Positions 1 through 9,392 are shown, numbered from the stretch's first letter. The stretch: DNA of 64,000 nucleotides from Crocinitomicaceae bacterium (GCA_002716065.1 PAZE01000038.1:21541-85540), one strand, 5' to 3'. Notes: generated from the sequence alone by a model not told the origin. Numbers and translations are program-made.

Positions 1-860
1 TTGCTGATGATAATTTATTTCAATTTTACAAATACCACATTGACTTTATCACTGAACATGCTGTAGATCCTGACAAAAGAAGGTATGCTGTTGAAGGAGA
101 GGGAGAAAAACATTACATAGACATTGACCACTATGGAGATGTGCCCTTTAAAAATATGCCTAAAAAATGGTATGATGCTGTAGAAAAATTTTCTGAAGAC
201 ACCTTAAGAGCCTATGGAATATCTCCATGGAACATTAATTTAATGGTGAGTAGACTTGCCCAGGCCTTTAGAGATAAAAAAATAGATAAAATACTTCGTT
301 ACTCTGCTGACCTAGGTCATTATGTTGCAGATGTTCATGTACCATTACATACCACATTAAATTACAATGGCCAGCTAACTAATCAAAAAGGAATACATGG
401 GTTTTGGGAATCTAGAGTTCCTGAACTTTTTTCAGATGAATATGATTATTTAGTTGGTAAAGCAAAATATATAGAGTCTCCATTAAATACAATATGGGAT
501 GTTGTTGAACATAGTTTTAGAGCTGTTGACTCAGTACTTACTTTTGAAAAACAGTTAACAGAAGAATGGTCTGAAGACCGAAAATTCAGTTTTGAAAAAA
601 GAGGAAGGGTAACCATGAAAGTTTACAGTAAAGAATTTTCAAAAGAATATGAAAGAAGATTAAATGGTATGCATAAAAGAAGATTGAAAGAGTCTATACT
701 AACAGTTGGTTCATTATGGTATACCGCTTGGGTTAATGCTGGACAACCTAACTTAGATCAGATGATGAAACCCATCTCCAATTCATATAAAGATGAAATA
801 GAAAACATCAATAAAAAGAGCTCATCTAGCAAAATTATTGGTAGAGATCATGGAAAATAA
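1..860 (+). CDS. Zinc-dependent phospholipase C / S1-P1 nuclease-like protein (5' partial)
   Basis: The reading frame is open to the left edge, so the start lies outside the window; the GTG at 141 is internal, because the frame upstream of it still codes for family-like sequence (HYIDIDHYGD). Counting from that GTG, the protein has GHYVADVHVPLH at about 59-70 and GIHGFWE at 84-90. This His/Asp/His...His/Glu pattern is the trinuclear zinc site shared by zinc-dependent phospholipase C and S1/P1 nucleases. The family cleaves phosphodiester bonds and is normally exported, but the signal peptide, if any, is outside the window. The C-terminal ~40 residues are polar and look disordered. It converges on the DUF4294 gene with a 1-base gap between stop codons. 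Substrate (phospholipid or nucleic acid) cannot be told from this fragment. Confidence 0.8.
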   Translation, partial: ADDNLFQFYKYHIDFITEHAVDPDKRRYAVEGEGEKHYIDIDHYGDVPFKNMPKKWYDAVEKFSEDTLRAYGISPWNINLMVSRLAQAFRDKKIDKILRYSADLGHYVADVHVPLHTTLNYNGQLTNQKGIHGFWESRVPELFSDEYDYLVGKAKYIESPLNTIWDVVEHSFRAVDSVLTFEKQLTEEWSEDRKFSFEKRGRVTMKVYSKEFSKEYERRLNGMHKRRLKESILTVGSLWYTAWVNAGQPNLDQMMKPISNSYKDEIENINKKSSSSKIIGRDHGK

Positions 861-861
861 T

Positions 862-1512
862 TTATTTACCCTTACTTTTTTTGGACTTTTTCTTTCTTTT
901 TTTTGCCTTTTTACCTGCCTTTGTTTTAGGTGGCCGATTAATGTAGGATAATTTACCTGTTTCAATCTCCTTTACAACCCTATCAATTAAATAATCATCA
1001 CCTTTAGGATCGAATTTTCTTTTTAAATCTTGACCATTTAACTTACAAAGAGCCTGATACCAAAAAGCTGTTCCGTTTCCTCTATAGTACTTAATAATAT
1101 CATAGGTGGTATAGCCAGTTTCTCTATAAATTAATTTCATCAAATACTCACCTCTAGTAACTGACATGTTTTTTATTTCATCACCAAATTCTTGCTTCAG
1201 GATTTTATTGGCTCTATTCAAGTAACGCTTTTTCATCCTTTTAGAATCCATGTATTCTAAGGTGTCCTGAAAAGCCATAAGCATATTAGAAGCTATTTTA
1301 GAATAATCATATACTCTTCGAACAAAATATTTTGTTTTACGGTATTTCTTTAAAAAGGCTTGATTATCTGTAGAAACTTCATATTCTGAAAGAATGTAGT
1401 GATCAAGGGAATCCAACTCATTTTCAGCACTAGAAAAATCCAATTCCTCTTTATTTTGAGCAATAAATGGATGGAGAAAAAATAAAACTAGTATGAGTGC
1501 AGTAACTTTCAT
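862..1512 (-). CDS. DUF4294 domain-containing secreted protein
   Basis: The 216-residue protein begins with a signal peptide (about 1-18, ending in HPFIAQ). A domain at about 40-190 with YFVRRVYDYSKIAS and GEYLMKLIYRETG matches what I know of DUF4294, a Bacteroidota-restricted family of unknown function. The C-terminal tail (about 195-216) is almost entirely Lys/Arg, which suggests contact with an acidic surface such as nucleic acid or lipopolysaccharide; that is inference. It is monocistronic on the minus strand, with a long intergenic region upstream. No enzymatic motif is visible. Confidence 0.75.
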   Translation of the reverse strand: MKVTALILVLFFLHPFIAQNKEELDFSSAENELDSLDHYILSEYEVSTDNQAFLKKYRKTKYFVRRVYDYSKIASNMLMAFQDTLEYMDSKRMKKRYLNRANKILKQEFGDEIKNMSVTRGEYLMKLIYRETGYTTYDIIKYYRGNGTAFWYQALCKLNGQDLKRKFDPKGDDYLIDRVVKEIETGKLSYINRPPKTKAGKKAKKRKKKSKKSKGK

Positions 1513-1703
1513 TTTTCTACTAACGATTTTAATAAATCAAAGTTGGTGAAAATTTAATATTTAACACAAATTAACGTAATCTTCAGCTTGTTGATTACTC
1601 CAAATAATATACCGGAAATCCCAAAATATCAACCATTAACTAATTTATGGCCTAATTATTGACTAAAAATAAATTATATGCGTTTAAATAAATAAAGAGT
1701 AAA

Positions 1704-1811
1704 ATGAAAACACAACTTAACATATGGTTGATTCTATCTGGAGCACTATTTATTGCATGTGTTGGATTTATTATAGCCTCTTATATTGTAGAGTATAATT
1801 TACAATATTAG
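1704..1811 (+). CDS. Possible 35-residue single-pass membrane peptide
   Basis: This short ORF lies in the only gap of more than 300 bases in the window (1513-1845). It starts with ATG preceded by an AAAGAG stretch that could serve as a weak ribosome-binding site, and ends with TAG. The peptide starts MKTQLNIW, has a continuous hydrophobic segment of about 22 residues (LILSGALFIACVGFIIASYI) and ends with an acidic/polar tail (VEYNLQY). That is the layout of a small membrane protein. It could also be chance in AT-rich DNA. It is followed 34 bases later by the GWxTD gene. The rest of the gap shows no gene or clear hairpin. Confidence 0.35.
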   Translation: MKTQLNIWLILSGALFIACVGFIIASYIVEYNLQY

Positions 1812-1832
1812 AGCTTAAAATAATATATCTAT

Positions 1833-1840
1833 TATTTTTG
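1833..1840 (+). promoter_or_regulatory. -7 promoter box (TATTTTTG) of the GWxTD gene
   Basis: TATTTTTG matches the Bacteroidota -7 consensus TAnnTTTG and is followed by C, as in other promoters here. The start codon is only five bases downstream, so the transcript would be leaderless or nearly so. I see no TTG at the usual -33 distance, so the call is weak. Confidence 0.35.
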
Positions 1841-1845
1841 CATGT

Positions 1846-3294
1846 ATGAATAAACTACTATCGTTATTATTAGTTCTTCTTTTTTGTTGCACTACAACAG
1901 CTCAAATTAGCCCTGTATGTTCTTACAAAAGGTTTTTAGCGGGCAATCAGCCTTATTTGGAGGTTTATACTGAAGTTTATGCTAACTCTCTTCAATTAAA
2001 CAAAATTGACTCTACAACATTTTCTTATGGAACCCAAATCACTCAACTTTTAAAAGATCAAAAAAATCAAATTATCGATTTTAAAAAATTCACAATTGAG
2101 GAAAAAATAAATACTAATGAAAATTCTTTATTAAATAATATTCTTGATTTACAACGATTTAAAATCAACAATGGTATTTATTCTATTGAATTACAAATCA
2201 ACGATTTAAATGACTCTAGTTCAAAAGAAACATTTAACCAAGAGTTCTTAATAGATTTTAGCTCAAATGAAATTGAACTATCAGATATAGAGCTTCTTGA
2301 CTCTTACTTTAAAACATCGGAAACAAACACCACTACAAAATCAGGATTTTCACTTATTCCTTTGGTAAATAATTATTACAGTCCTGAATTCAATAAAATA
2401 GCCTATTATTTTGAGATATACAATCCTAATTCCTCTGAAACTGACTATGTACTTACACAATCTATTCGAATTCAAGAAACTGCTGAAATAGCTGGTCAAT
2501 TTAACAAATTGAAAAAAATTAACCTTAAGCCAACACATCCCATTATAAATAGCTTTAACATAAATAATCTTCCAACTGGAAATTATTATGTTTTAATTCA
2601 GCTTAGAGACCATAACAATGAGCTAATAGTTGAAAAGAAAGTTAATTTCCAACGAACCAACATCAAGAGTCCCTTAGCAGCAAATCAGCTTAATGCTGTC
2701 AATTTCTCCAACACATTTTGCAGCCAATTACCCAAGGATAGTTTAACTGAGTTTATCCAATGTCTTGCTCCAATAGCCTCTCCATTTGAGCTTAACATCA
2801 TAGATAAAAAAGCAACTTCAATGGACGACACTGCTAAACGCAAATTTTTCTATAGTTTTTGGTATAACCAAAACAATATAGAACCCCAAAAAGCTTGGGA
2901 AGACTATAAAATTCAAGTGAAAAGAATCGATCAGCTATTTGGAACAAAAATTAGAAGAGGTTACCAAACCGACCGAGGAAGAGTTTATTTAAAATATGGT
3001 GCTCCTAATAATCTTATCGACAGACCAAATGAGCCCAGCACCTACCCTTACCAAATATGGCACTACTATCGATTGGGAAGGTTCAATAATAAAAGATTTA
3101 TTTTCTATCTTCCAGATCTTGTAACTAACGATTACCTAATTCTACATTCTGATGTGCCTGGAGAAATAAGAAATGACAATTGGAATGCTGCATTAAATTC
3201 TAGAAATAGTACTAAATCAAATTTAGATGACCCCAATCAAGGAAGCAGAGATCATTGGGGAAATAATAGCTCAATACTTTTCAACAACCCTTAA
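1846..3294 (+). CDS. GWxTD domain-containing secreted protein
   Basis: The 482-residue protein starts with a signal peptide (about 1-19, MNKLLSLLLVLLFCCTTTAQ). Residues about 325-450 form a GWxTD-type domain, with KRKFFYSFWYNQN, a central RRGYQTDRGRVYLKYGAPN and QIWHYY. This domain is common in secreted or periplasmic Bacteroidota proteins of unknown role. The first 320 residues look like beta-sandwich material with no recognised motif. The stop overlaps the start of the next glycosyltransferase gene by one base (TAATG), so the two are probably translationally coupled. Confidence 0.82.
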   Translation: MNKLLSLLLVLLFCCTTTAQISPVCSYKRFLAGNQPYLEVYTEVYANSLQLNKIDSTTFSYGTQITQLLKDQKNQIIDFKKFTIEEKINTNENSLLNNILDLQRFKINNGIYSIELQINDLNDSSSKETFNQEFLIDFSSNEIELSDIELLDSYFKTSETNTTTKSGFSLIPLVNNYYSPEFNKIAYYFEIYNPNSSETDYVLTQSIRIQETAEIAGQFNKLKKINLKPTHPIINSFNINNLPTGNYYVLIQLRDHNNELIVEKKVNFQRTNIKSPLAANQLNAVNFSNTFCSQLPKDSLTEFIQCLAPIASPFELNIIDKKATSMDDTAKRKFFYSFWYNQNNIEPQKAWEDYKIQVKRIDQLFGTKIRRGYQTDRGRVYLKYGAPNNLIDRPNEPSTYPYQIWHYYRLGRFNNKRFIFYLPDLVTNDYLILHSDVPGEIRNDNWNAALNSRNSTKSNLDDPNQGSRDHWGNNSSILFNNP

Positions 3295-4313
3295 TGCACA
3301 GAACTGCTGTTGTCATACTAAGTTTTAATGGTAAAAAATGGTTGGAAAAGTTTCTTCCCAATGTTTTATCCAACAGTAAAGATGATGCCGATATTATTGT
3401 TATTGACAATGGCTCTTCTGATGATTCTGTAAATTTTATTCATACTACATATAAAGAAGATATAAAGGTAATTCAGCTAAAAAAAAACTGGGGATTTACT
3501 GGAGGTTATAACAAAGGGTTGAAAGACTTAAACTACGATTATTTTATTCTGCTAAATTCTGATGTTGAAGTTACTCCTAATTGGATAAAACCGATTATCA
3601 ATCAATTTGAAAAAGATTCATCTATAGCAGCTGTTCAACCTAAAATAATGTCGCATTCCCAAAAGACCACTTTTGAGTATGCCGGAGCTTGTGGTGGGTT
3701 CATAGATAAATTTGGATATCCTTTCTGTAGAGGAAGAGTTTTTGATACTGTTGAACAAGACATTAATCAATACAACAAGAATACTGAAATATTTTGGGCA
3801 TCTGGAGCATGTTTATTTATAAGAAGTAAAGATTTTATTGATGAAGGTGGATTTGATCAAAACTTTTTTGCTCATATGGAAGAAGTTGACCTTTGTTGGA
3901 GATTAAAAAACAAAGGGAAAAAAATTTATTTCAATTCAGCATCCGTTGTTTATCATGTTGGTGGCGGGACATTAACCTACAACTCTGCAAAAAAAACCTA
4001 TTTAAATTTTAGAAACTCATTATTTACAATTCATAAAAACGACAGTAGAAATGTGTTTTTAATCATAATTATAAAATTGATATTAGACGGTATTGCTGGA
4101 TTCAGATTTATTTTGTTAGGTAAACCTATTTTGTGTTTATCAATTCTAAAAGCCCACTTTCATTACTATAAAGCCATTCCTAGATTACATAAGTTTAGAA
4201 AAAAACAATCTAAACACGATATAAAAACCCTAATTGGCTTCCACAATAAGGCTATTGTATTGAGTTACTTTTTATTAAATAAAAAAACATTTACTAAAAT
4301 TATTTCAGATTAA
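3294..4313 (+). CDS. Glycosyltransferase family 2 (rhamnosyltransferase-like)
   Basis: This is a 339-residue GT-A fold transferase. The N-terminus AVVILSFNGKKWLEKFL, the VIDNGSSDDS nucleotide-sugar segment at about 36-45, the LLNSDVE metal-binding region at about 85-91 and EEVDLCWRLKNKG at about 197-209 are the family 2 hallmarks of WbbL-like rhamnosyl/glycosyltransferases. The C-terminal part has an amphipathic or hydrophobic stretch (FLIIIIKLILDGIAGF) that may lie on the inner membrane. It probably adds a sugar to a lipid-linked surface glycan on the cytoplasmic side; donor and acceptor are unknown. The start overlaps the GWxTD stop by one base. Confidence 0.85.
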   Translation: MHRTAVVILSFNGKKWLEKFLPNVLSNSKDDADIIVIDNGSSDDSVNFIHTTYKEDIKVIQLKKNWGFTGGYNKGLKDLNYDYFILLNSDVEVTPNWIKPIINQFEKDSSIAAVQPKIMSHSQKTTFEYAGACGGFIDKFGYPFCRGRVFDTVEQDINQYNKNTEIFWASGACLFIRSKDFIDEGGFDQNFFAHMEEVDLCWRLKNKGKKIYFNSASVVYHVGGGTLTYNSAKKTYLNFRNSLFTIHKNDSRNVFLIIIIKLILDGIAGFRFILLGKPILCLSILKAHFHYYKAIPRLHKFRKKQSKHDIKTLIGFHNKAIVLSYFLLNKKTFTKIISD

Positions 4314-4407
4314 TAATTTACAAATTTTTAACATCAATCTTTCAAACATTTTTGCTAAAAACCATGATTATTGTATCTTTAATTTGCTTAATTACTCTAC
4401 CCCCAAT

Positions 4408-5154
4408 ATGTTAATGAAAGCTTTAATTACATTTTTTTCTATTTTATTTATTTGCTTACAGAACTATAGTCAGTTCAACTTTGATAAGCAGATTAAATCC
4501 GATACAAAATATACTGAAGATATTATTGATGAGGTTTATGGAATTACCATATACGAACCTCTAAATTTAGGATTGTCTGCAGACTCAGTTCGAATGGAAA
4601 ATGGTTATGCAGTAAATAACTGGAAAGAAGATTATTATGAAAATGGACAATTACTACATAAAGGATATTATATTGAAGGTCAATTAAAAGTATACAAAAA
4701 CTATTTTCCTGATGGAACTCTTGAAAGAGATTTTAAAAACATTGATGGATTTCGTTCTAAATGCGCACTATATTATCCTTCTGGCAAAATAAAAAGTGAA
4801 ATTGTTTATCTAAATGGATCCCCTATTTCCTGGAAAGACTACTATGACAATGGCAACATGGAATATTTAGAAGACTTCGATAAAAATTTCCTATACCACA
4901 TCGCTAAAAAATCGTACTATAAATCTGGTCAGATAGAATCTCTATTTGAAATAATCAGTAAAAAGAAACTACAATTTTCAACCTACGAGTACTACCTAAA
5001 TGGAAGCAAAAAAATGGAAGGTACTCTTCGTTACGACATGAGTAGATACGATTACTACAAAACTGGAACCTGGATTTACTACAATGAATCCGGAAATGAA
5101 ACTAAGCATGAAACTTATTCTGATGGGAAAGTTGTTAAAACAAAAGAATTTTAA
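4408..5154 (+). CDS. YwqK/MORN-like repeat secreted protein (first of a tandem pair)
   Basis: I start it at the ATG at 4408, because that gives a clean signal peptide (MLMKALITFFSILFICLQNYSQ); an in-frame TTG at 4384 would add polar residues in front. The mature protein contains successive MORN-like units of the type YYENGQLLHKGYY, YFPDGTLERDF, YYPSGKIKSEI, YYDNGNMEYLED and YYKSGQIESLF. Databases often label such proteins as YwqK-family antitoxins, but in Bacteroidota they are usually exported and no toxin partner is seen here. The 3' end overlaps the next YwqK-like gene. Function unknown. Confidence 0.72.
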   Translation: MLMKALITFFSILFICLQNYSQFNFDKQIKSDTKYTEDIIDEVYGITIYEPLNLGLSADSVRMENGYAVNNWKEDYYENGQLLHKGYYIEGQLKVYKNYFPDGTLERDFKNIDGFRSKCALYYPSGKIKSEIVYLNGSPISWKDYYDNGNMEYLEDFDKNFLYHIAKKSYYKSGQIESLFEIISKKKLQFSTYEYYLNGSKKMEGTLRYDMSRYDYYKTGTWIYYNESGNETKHETYSDGKVVKTKEF

Positions 5155-5794
5155 ATTAATCTTTTGTAGAAAATTTATTTTATTATTCATGTTATTTTTC
5201 TTTTGGGTTGATTCATCAGCTCAAATTGAATCTAATCAAAGTCTAAATCATCGCCTACATTTTGACAGTTTAGCTGTGAATGATAATGGTTTTTTTTTCA
5301 ATTCAATAGCGTTCACTGGAATAGCATTTGCAAACAATAAAGAAGGGGTTTTATTAAGAGAGATGGATATAGTCAATGGAAAAATTCTAAAACATAGAAA
5401 CTACTACGCATATTTAACAGATACCATACCAAAAATAAAGTTTGAAACAGAAATGAAAGATGGAAAAAAAAATGGATTCAGAAGAGGATGGTACGATTCA
5501 GGAGAATTAAAATTTGAATCAAATTATAAAAATGGTTGGAATAACGGGATGTCCAAAAACTGGTACAAAAATGGCAACCCTGAAAAAGAAATAAATTTTA
5601 AGCTAGGTGTAAAAGTGGGTACATACAAGAACTGGGGAGAAAATGGAGTTCTGGTTAAAGAAAGATTTTATAAACAGACAACACCTACTTCGAGTAAACT
5701 TATTAAAAGAATAAAATATGATAAAGAAAGTGGTAAGTTAATAAGTAAAGAATGCTTTAGTTTGGAAGGAGAGGTTATAAATTGTCCAAACTAA
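5123..5794 (+). CDS. YwqK/MORN-like repeat secreted protein (second of a tandem pair)
   Basis: The best start is the ATG at 5123 (MGKLLKQKNFKL...), which puts a basic n-region and a hydrophobic core (KFILLFMLFFFWVDSSAQ) at the N-terminus as a signal peptide. It overlaps the preceding paralogue by 32 bases in a different frame, which suggests translational coupling. MORN-like units include GWYDSGELKFESNYKNG, NWYKNGNPEKEINF and NWGENGVLVKERFY. The two tandem genes look like an old duplication that diverged. No catalytic motif is visible; a structural or protein-binding role is likely. Confidence 0.7.
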   Translation: MGKLLKQKNFKLIFCRKFILLFMLFFFWVDSSAQIESNQSLNHRLHFDSLAVNDNGFFFNSIAFTGIAFANNKEGVLLREMDIVNGKILKHRNYYAYLTDTIPKIKFETEMKDGKKNGFRRGWYDSGELKFESNYKNGWNNGMSKNWYKNGNPEKEINFKLGVKVGTYKNWGENGVLVKERFYKQTTPTSSKLIKRIKYDKESGKLISKECFSLEGEVINCPN

Positions 5795-5870
5795 GTATAC
5801 ATATAATTCGTTTCACTTTTTATTGCAATAACAATCCATTGACGGATCAATAAATAAAACATAATTTATT

Positions 5871-7349
5871 TTATATTGAAATAAACGCTTGTGTTTTGTG
5901 TAAATCTTCATACAAAACACTGTCTTTATCTTTAAAGGGAACCATTTTTCTATATTCAGAAATAATTGCTTCTATTTTATCTGAAGATTTTTCAGGTTTT
6001 CTAAATTCAAGCGCCCTGCTTGAAGTAAATAATTCAATGGCTAATAATTTTTCTACATTTTCAATAACCTCTAAAGTTTTTGTTGCAGCATTTGCACCCA
6101 TACTAACGTGATCTTCTTGACCATTGGAAGAGTCAATGGTGTCTACAGAAGATGGAGTACATAGTTGCTTATTCTTACTTACAATAGAAGCTGCACTATA
6201 TTGAGGAATCATCAATCCAGAATTTAATCCAGAATCTTCAACTAAGAAATCAGGAAGTCCTCTTTGACCAGAAATGAGCTTATATACTCTCCTTTCCGAA
6301 ATACTGCCAATTTCCGAAACTGCAACTGCTAACTGATCCATCGACAAGGCTAGTGGCTGACCATGAAAATTACCTGCAGAAATAATTAAATCATCATCAG
6401 GAAATATTGTAGGATTATCTGTTACTGAATTAATTTCAGTTTCAACAACATCCATTATAAAATTAACCACATCTTTTGTTGCACCATGAACTTGAGGAAT
6501 ACATCTAAATGAATAGGGATCTTGAACGGCATCTTTTTGTTTATTAAACAACTCACTACCTTCAAGAATTAAACGAATATTTCTTGCTGTCTCAAGCTGA
6601 CCTGGATGATTTCTCACCAAATGAACCTGATCAATAAAAGGTGATTTATTCACCTGAAAAGCATCAATTGACATTGCCCCAATAGTATCTGCCCAATGAA
6701 GGATATTTGCTGTTCTAATTAATCCATCAACAGCATGAGCACTCATAAACTGTGTTCCATTTAATAATGCTAATCCTTCCTTGGCTTGTAAGTTTAATGG
6801 TTTTAAATTCAACTGTTTAAGTAAATCAGCTGATTTCAAACGTTGACCATTGTAATCTACATAACCTTCTCCAATTAATGGAAGTGCAAGATGGGCTAAA
6901 GGAGCTAAATCTCCTGATGCGCCAAGTGAACCTTGCTTGTAAATTACAGGAAATATGTTGTTGTTGTACATGAAAATTAGTCTTTCCACTAGTTCAAGAG
7001 TCACCCCTGAATGACCTAAAGACAATCCTTTAATTTTTAATAAAAGCATTAATTTAACAACATCATGACCTACTTCATCCCCCATTCCACATGCATGAGA
7101 CATGACTAAATTTCTCTGCAACTGACCCAAATCATCAGAAGAAATAATTCTATTGCACAAAGAACCAAATCCAGTATTAATTCCATAGTATACATTTGAA
7201 GAATTGGTTAGTTTATTGTCTAAATAAGAACGACATTTAACAATCTTTTTAGTCACATTGTCGTCCAGCTTAATTTTAAAATTACTTTTTAAAATATGGG
7301 CTACATCATCTATTAACAAATCATCAGATGAAATACTATAGGTACTCAT
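5871..7349 (-). CDS. hutH: Histidine ammonia-lyase
   Basis: The 492-residue enzyme carries the Ala-Ser-Gly triad at 144-146 within GSLGASGDLAPLAHL, which cyclises to the MIO electrophile. It also has the VYYGINTGFG motif near residue 54 that carries the catalytic Tyr. It deaminates L-histidine to urocanate, the first step of histidine degradation, in the cytosol. Length matches the family (about 500). The start codon abuts the stop of hisS directly upstream on the same strand, so the two are co-transcribed. Other hut genes (hutG, hutF) lie about 30 kb away; hutU and hutI are not in the window. Confidence 0.95.
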   Translation of the reverse strand: MSTYSISSDDLLIDDVAHILKSNFKIKLDDNVTKKIVKCRSYLDNKLTNSSNVYYGINTGFGSLCNRIISSDDLGQLQRNLVMSHACGMGDEVGHDVVKLMLLLKIKGLSLGHSGVTLELVERLIFMYNNNIFPVIYKQGSLGASGDLAPLAHLALPLIGEGYVDYNGQRLKSADLLKQLNLKPLNLQAKEGLALLNGTQFMSAHAVDGLIRTANILHWADTIGAMSIDAFQVNKSPFIDQVHLVRNHPGQLETARNIRLILEGSELFNKQKDAVQDPYSFRCIPQVHGATKDVVNFIMDVVETEINSVTDNPTIFPDDDLIISAGNFHGQPLALSMDQLAVAVSEIGSISERRVYKLISGQRGLPDFLVEDSGLNSGLMIPQYSAASIVSKNKQLCTPSSVDTIDSSNGQEDHVSMGANAATKTLEVIENVEKLLAIELFTSSRALEFRKPEKSSDKIEAIISEYRKMVPFKDKDSVLYEDLHKTQAFISI

Positions 7350-8717
7350 TTATATATTTTTTAACTTATTTACTATTGAACTAAAACCTAAAACCTCTTG
7401 ATTTCCTGAGTTCATATCTTTTAACTCAAGTTGTAATTCGGTTCCAATATCAGTACAAAAAAGCACAAAAGGAACAGCTATACCATTAGCGTACTTTAAT
7501 TGCTTTTTTAATTTAGATTGATCTGGATATAACTCAGTAACAACTTCATTTAACCTGAATTTATTTGCTAGGTTATTTAGTTCAAATGGATCAACATCCT
7601 GATTAACAATTAACAATTGAGTAGACATTTTCTTAAAATCAGGAAATAAATTGTTTTCGATCATCACATCGTATATTCTATCTGCACCAAAAGAAATTCC
7701 AACTCCAGAAATATTCTTTAAACCAAAAACTCCAGTAAGATCGTCATACCTTCCACCACCAGAAACACTTCCAATACCAGCACCATCAACAACAACTTCA
7801 AAAATAGCTCCAGTATAGTAATTCAATCCTCTAGCAAGAGTCATATCTAACTGTAAAGCTGAATCTTTCAATGGATATTTTAAAAAATAATTTACTAAAA
7901 ATTCTAGTTCATCAACTCCTTTAACACCAACCTTAGAAGAACTTAATACTTTTTTTAATTCTTTTAAAATCAATGAATTATCTCCTTTTAACGAAAGTAA
8001 AGGTTTAATAAAAGAGATGGAAGAATTATTGAGACCTTTATCAATTAATTCTTTAATAACAGCATCCTCACCAATTTTGTCTAGCTTATCAATAGCAACA
8101 GTAATGTCAATTATTTTATCAGGCTGACCAGTGAGCTCAGCAATAGCTGAAAGAATCTTTCTGTTATTTAGCTTAATTACAACGTTATTAATTTTAAGTG
8201 AATTAAAAACTGTTGATATAATTTGAATAAAATCTATTTCATTTAATAATGAATCACTACCAATAATATCAGCATCACACTGAAAAAACTCTCTATACCT
8301 TCCTTTTTGGGGACGATCAGCTCTCCAAACTGGTTGGATTTGAAATCTTTTAAATGGAAATGTTAGCTCATTTTGATACTGAACCACATATCTAGCAAAT
8401 GGAACTGTTAAATCATATCTCAATCCTTCGTTACATAAACTTTGCTCTAAAGCAGCTAATGAACTTGTAGAAGCATCAACAGATTTAACGGCTTTTAAAA
8501 ATTTATCTCCCCGATTTAAGACTTTAAAAATTAAACGATCACCTTCATCCCCATACTTACCTGTAAGTGAAGATAAATTTTCCATAGATGGGGTTTCTAT
8601 TTGATTAAAACCATAACCTTCAAATGTTTTTTTGATGACATCAAAAATGTAATTTCTTCTACGCATTTCAAGAGGAGAGAAATCTCTTGTTCCTTTTGGG
8701 ATTGATGGTTTATTCAT
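7350..8717 (-). CDS. hisS: Histidyl-tRNA synthetase
   Basis: This is a class II synthetase of 455 residues that charges tRNA-His. Visible motifs are the N-terminal PKGTRDFSP, motif 2 around FQIQPVWRADRPQKGRYREF (about 125-144), the LRYDLTVPFARY substrate loop (99-110), the histidine-specific ARGLNYYTGAIFE, and motif 3-like GGGRYDDL. The C-terminal ~90 residues form the anticodon-binding domain. It is the upstream member of a two-gene unit with hutH, an arrangement that places histidine use and histidine breakdown on one transcript. Confidence 0.96.
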   Translation of the reverse strand: MNKPSIPKGTRDFSPLEMRRRNYIFDVIKKTFEGYGFNQIETPSMENLSSLTGKYGDEGDRLIFKVLNRGDKFLKAVKSVDASTSSLAALEQSLCNEGLRYDLTVPFARYVVQYQNELTFPFKRFQIQPVWRADRPQKGRYREFFQCDADIIGSDSLLNEIDFIQIISTVFNSLKINNVVIKLNNRKILSAIAELTGQPDKIIDITVAIDKLDKIGEDAVIKELIDKGLNNSSISFIKPLLSLKGDNSLILKELKKVLSSSKVGVKGVDELEFLVNYFLKYPLKDSALQLDMTLARGLNYYTGAIFEVVVDGAGIGSVSGGGRYDDLTGVFGLKNISGVGISFGADRIYDVMIENNLFPDFKKMSTQLLIVNQDVDPFELNNLANKFRLNEVVTELYPDQSKLKKQLKYANGIAVPFVLFCTDIGTELQLELKDMNSGNQEVLGFSSIVNKLKNI

Positions 8718-8772
8718 GATTAAAATATTGCTGTAAAATTAGCATTTGAGTTGTAAAAAACAGCAATTAAAA

Positions 8773-9348
8773 CTAAAAAGACCGTATTGCCCTAACATGG
8801 GGATCTGTTAAATTATTTTTACTTCCATCATCAGCAAAGCCAGCACCAGCGTTAAAATACCAAGCATGAGAGGCAGTTTGTTGAGTAGATGACCAATAAT
8901 ATCGTTGTGCTATACCATTTGTCTGCGGGTCATTATCTTGGTCTAAAACCTTATTAATGATATATCGCTGATTAAACAAAAGATTAAATTCATCTATTGA
9001 AGGCATATACCAATCAGAAAAACCATCATATGAATAAGAAGCACACAAACCAACAGCAAAATAAGGTTTACCTCCTGCAGCAATATAAGCAAGAGTATTT
9101 GAAGCTCCATCCCAAGTACTATTGCAATTTGGAACAGTTAGATCTGGAAAACCCCATCTGCAAGAAGAACTTAAATCATTTAAACTAGCAATTAGACCAT
9201 GCTGATTACCTATAGAATCTTCGTACACATAAAAAACAATTCCACCACCAAAAATTTCTCCAACGTAATGTTTTTTTAAAGAAGTTGGTTGTTGAGAGAA
9301 AAAAGGCAATGAAAATAACCCTAAAACGATACAAATAAACAATCTCAT
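8773..9348 (-). CDS. Lcl/DUF1566-like secreted protein
   Basis: The protein has 191 residues, with a signal peptide at about 1-19 (MRLFICIVLGLFSLPFFSQ). The remainder is a single domain beginning YVGEIFGGGIVFYVYED and continuing with GFSDWYMPSIDEFNLL, YYWSSTQ and a C-terminal VRAIRSF. This is the pattern of DUF1566/Lcl C-terminal domain proteins, which are often surface proteins and are related in fold to C-type-lectin-like modules. Two internal Cys pairs could form disulfides. It is monocistronic. Its ligand is unknown. Confidence 0.75.
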   Translation of the reverse strand: MRLFICIVLGLFSLPFFSQQPTSLKKHYVGEIFGGGIVFYVYEDSIGNQHGLIASLNDLSSSCRWGFPDLTVPNCNSTWDGASNTLAYIAAGGKPYFAVGLCASYSYDGFSDWYMPSIDEFNLLFNQRYIINKVLDQDNDPQTNGIAQRYYWSSTQQTASHAWYFNAGAGFADDGSKNNLTDPHVRAIRSF

Positions 9349-9392
9349 TATACTATGTAATTAAAACTAAAATACGGTAAAGTAGATAATAA

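Noticed and set aside
4408..5794. Toxin-antitoxin system based on the YwqK family name
   Set aside because: Both proteins have signal peptides and MORN-like repeats, and no toxin gene is adjacent.
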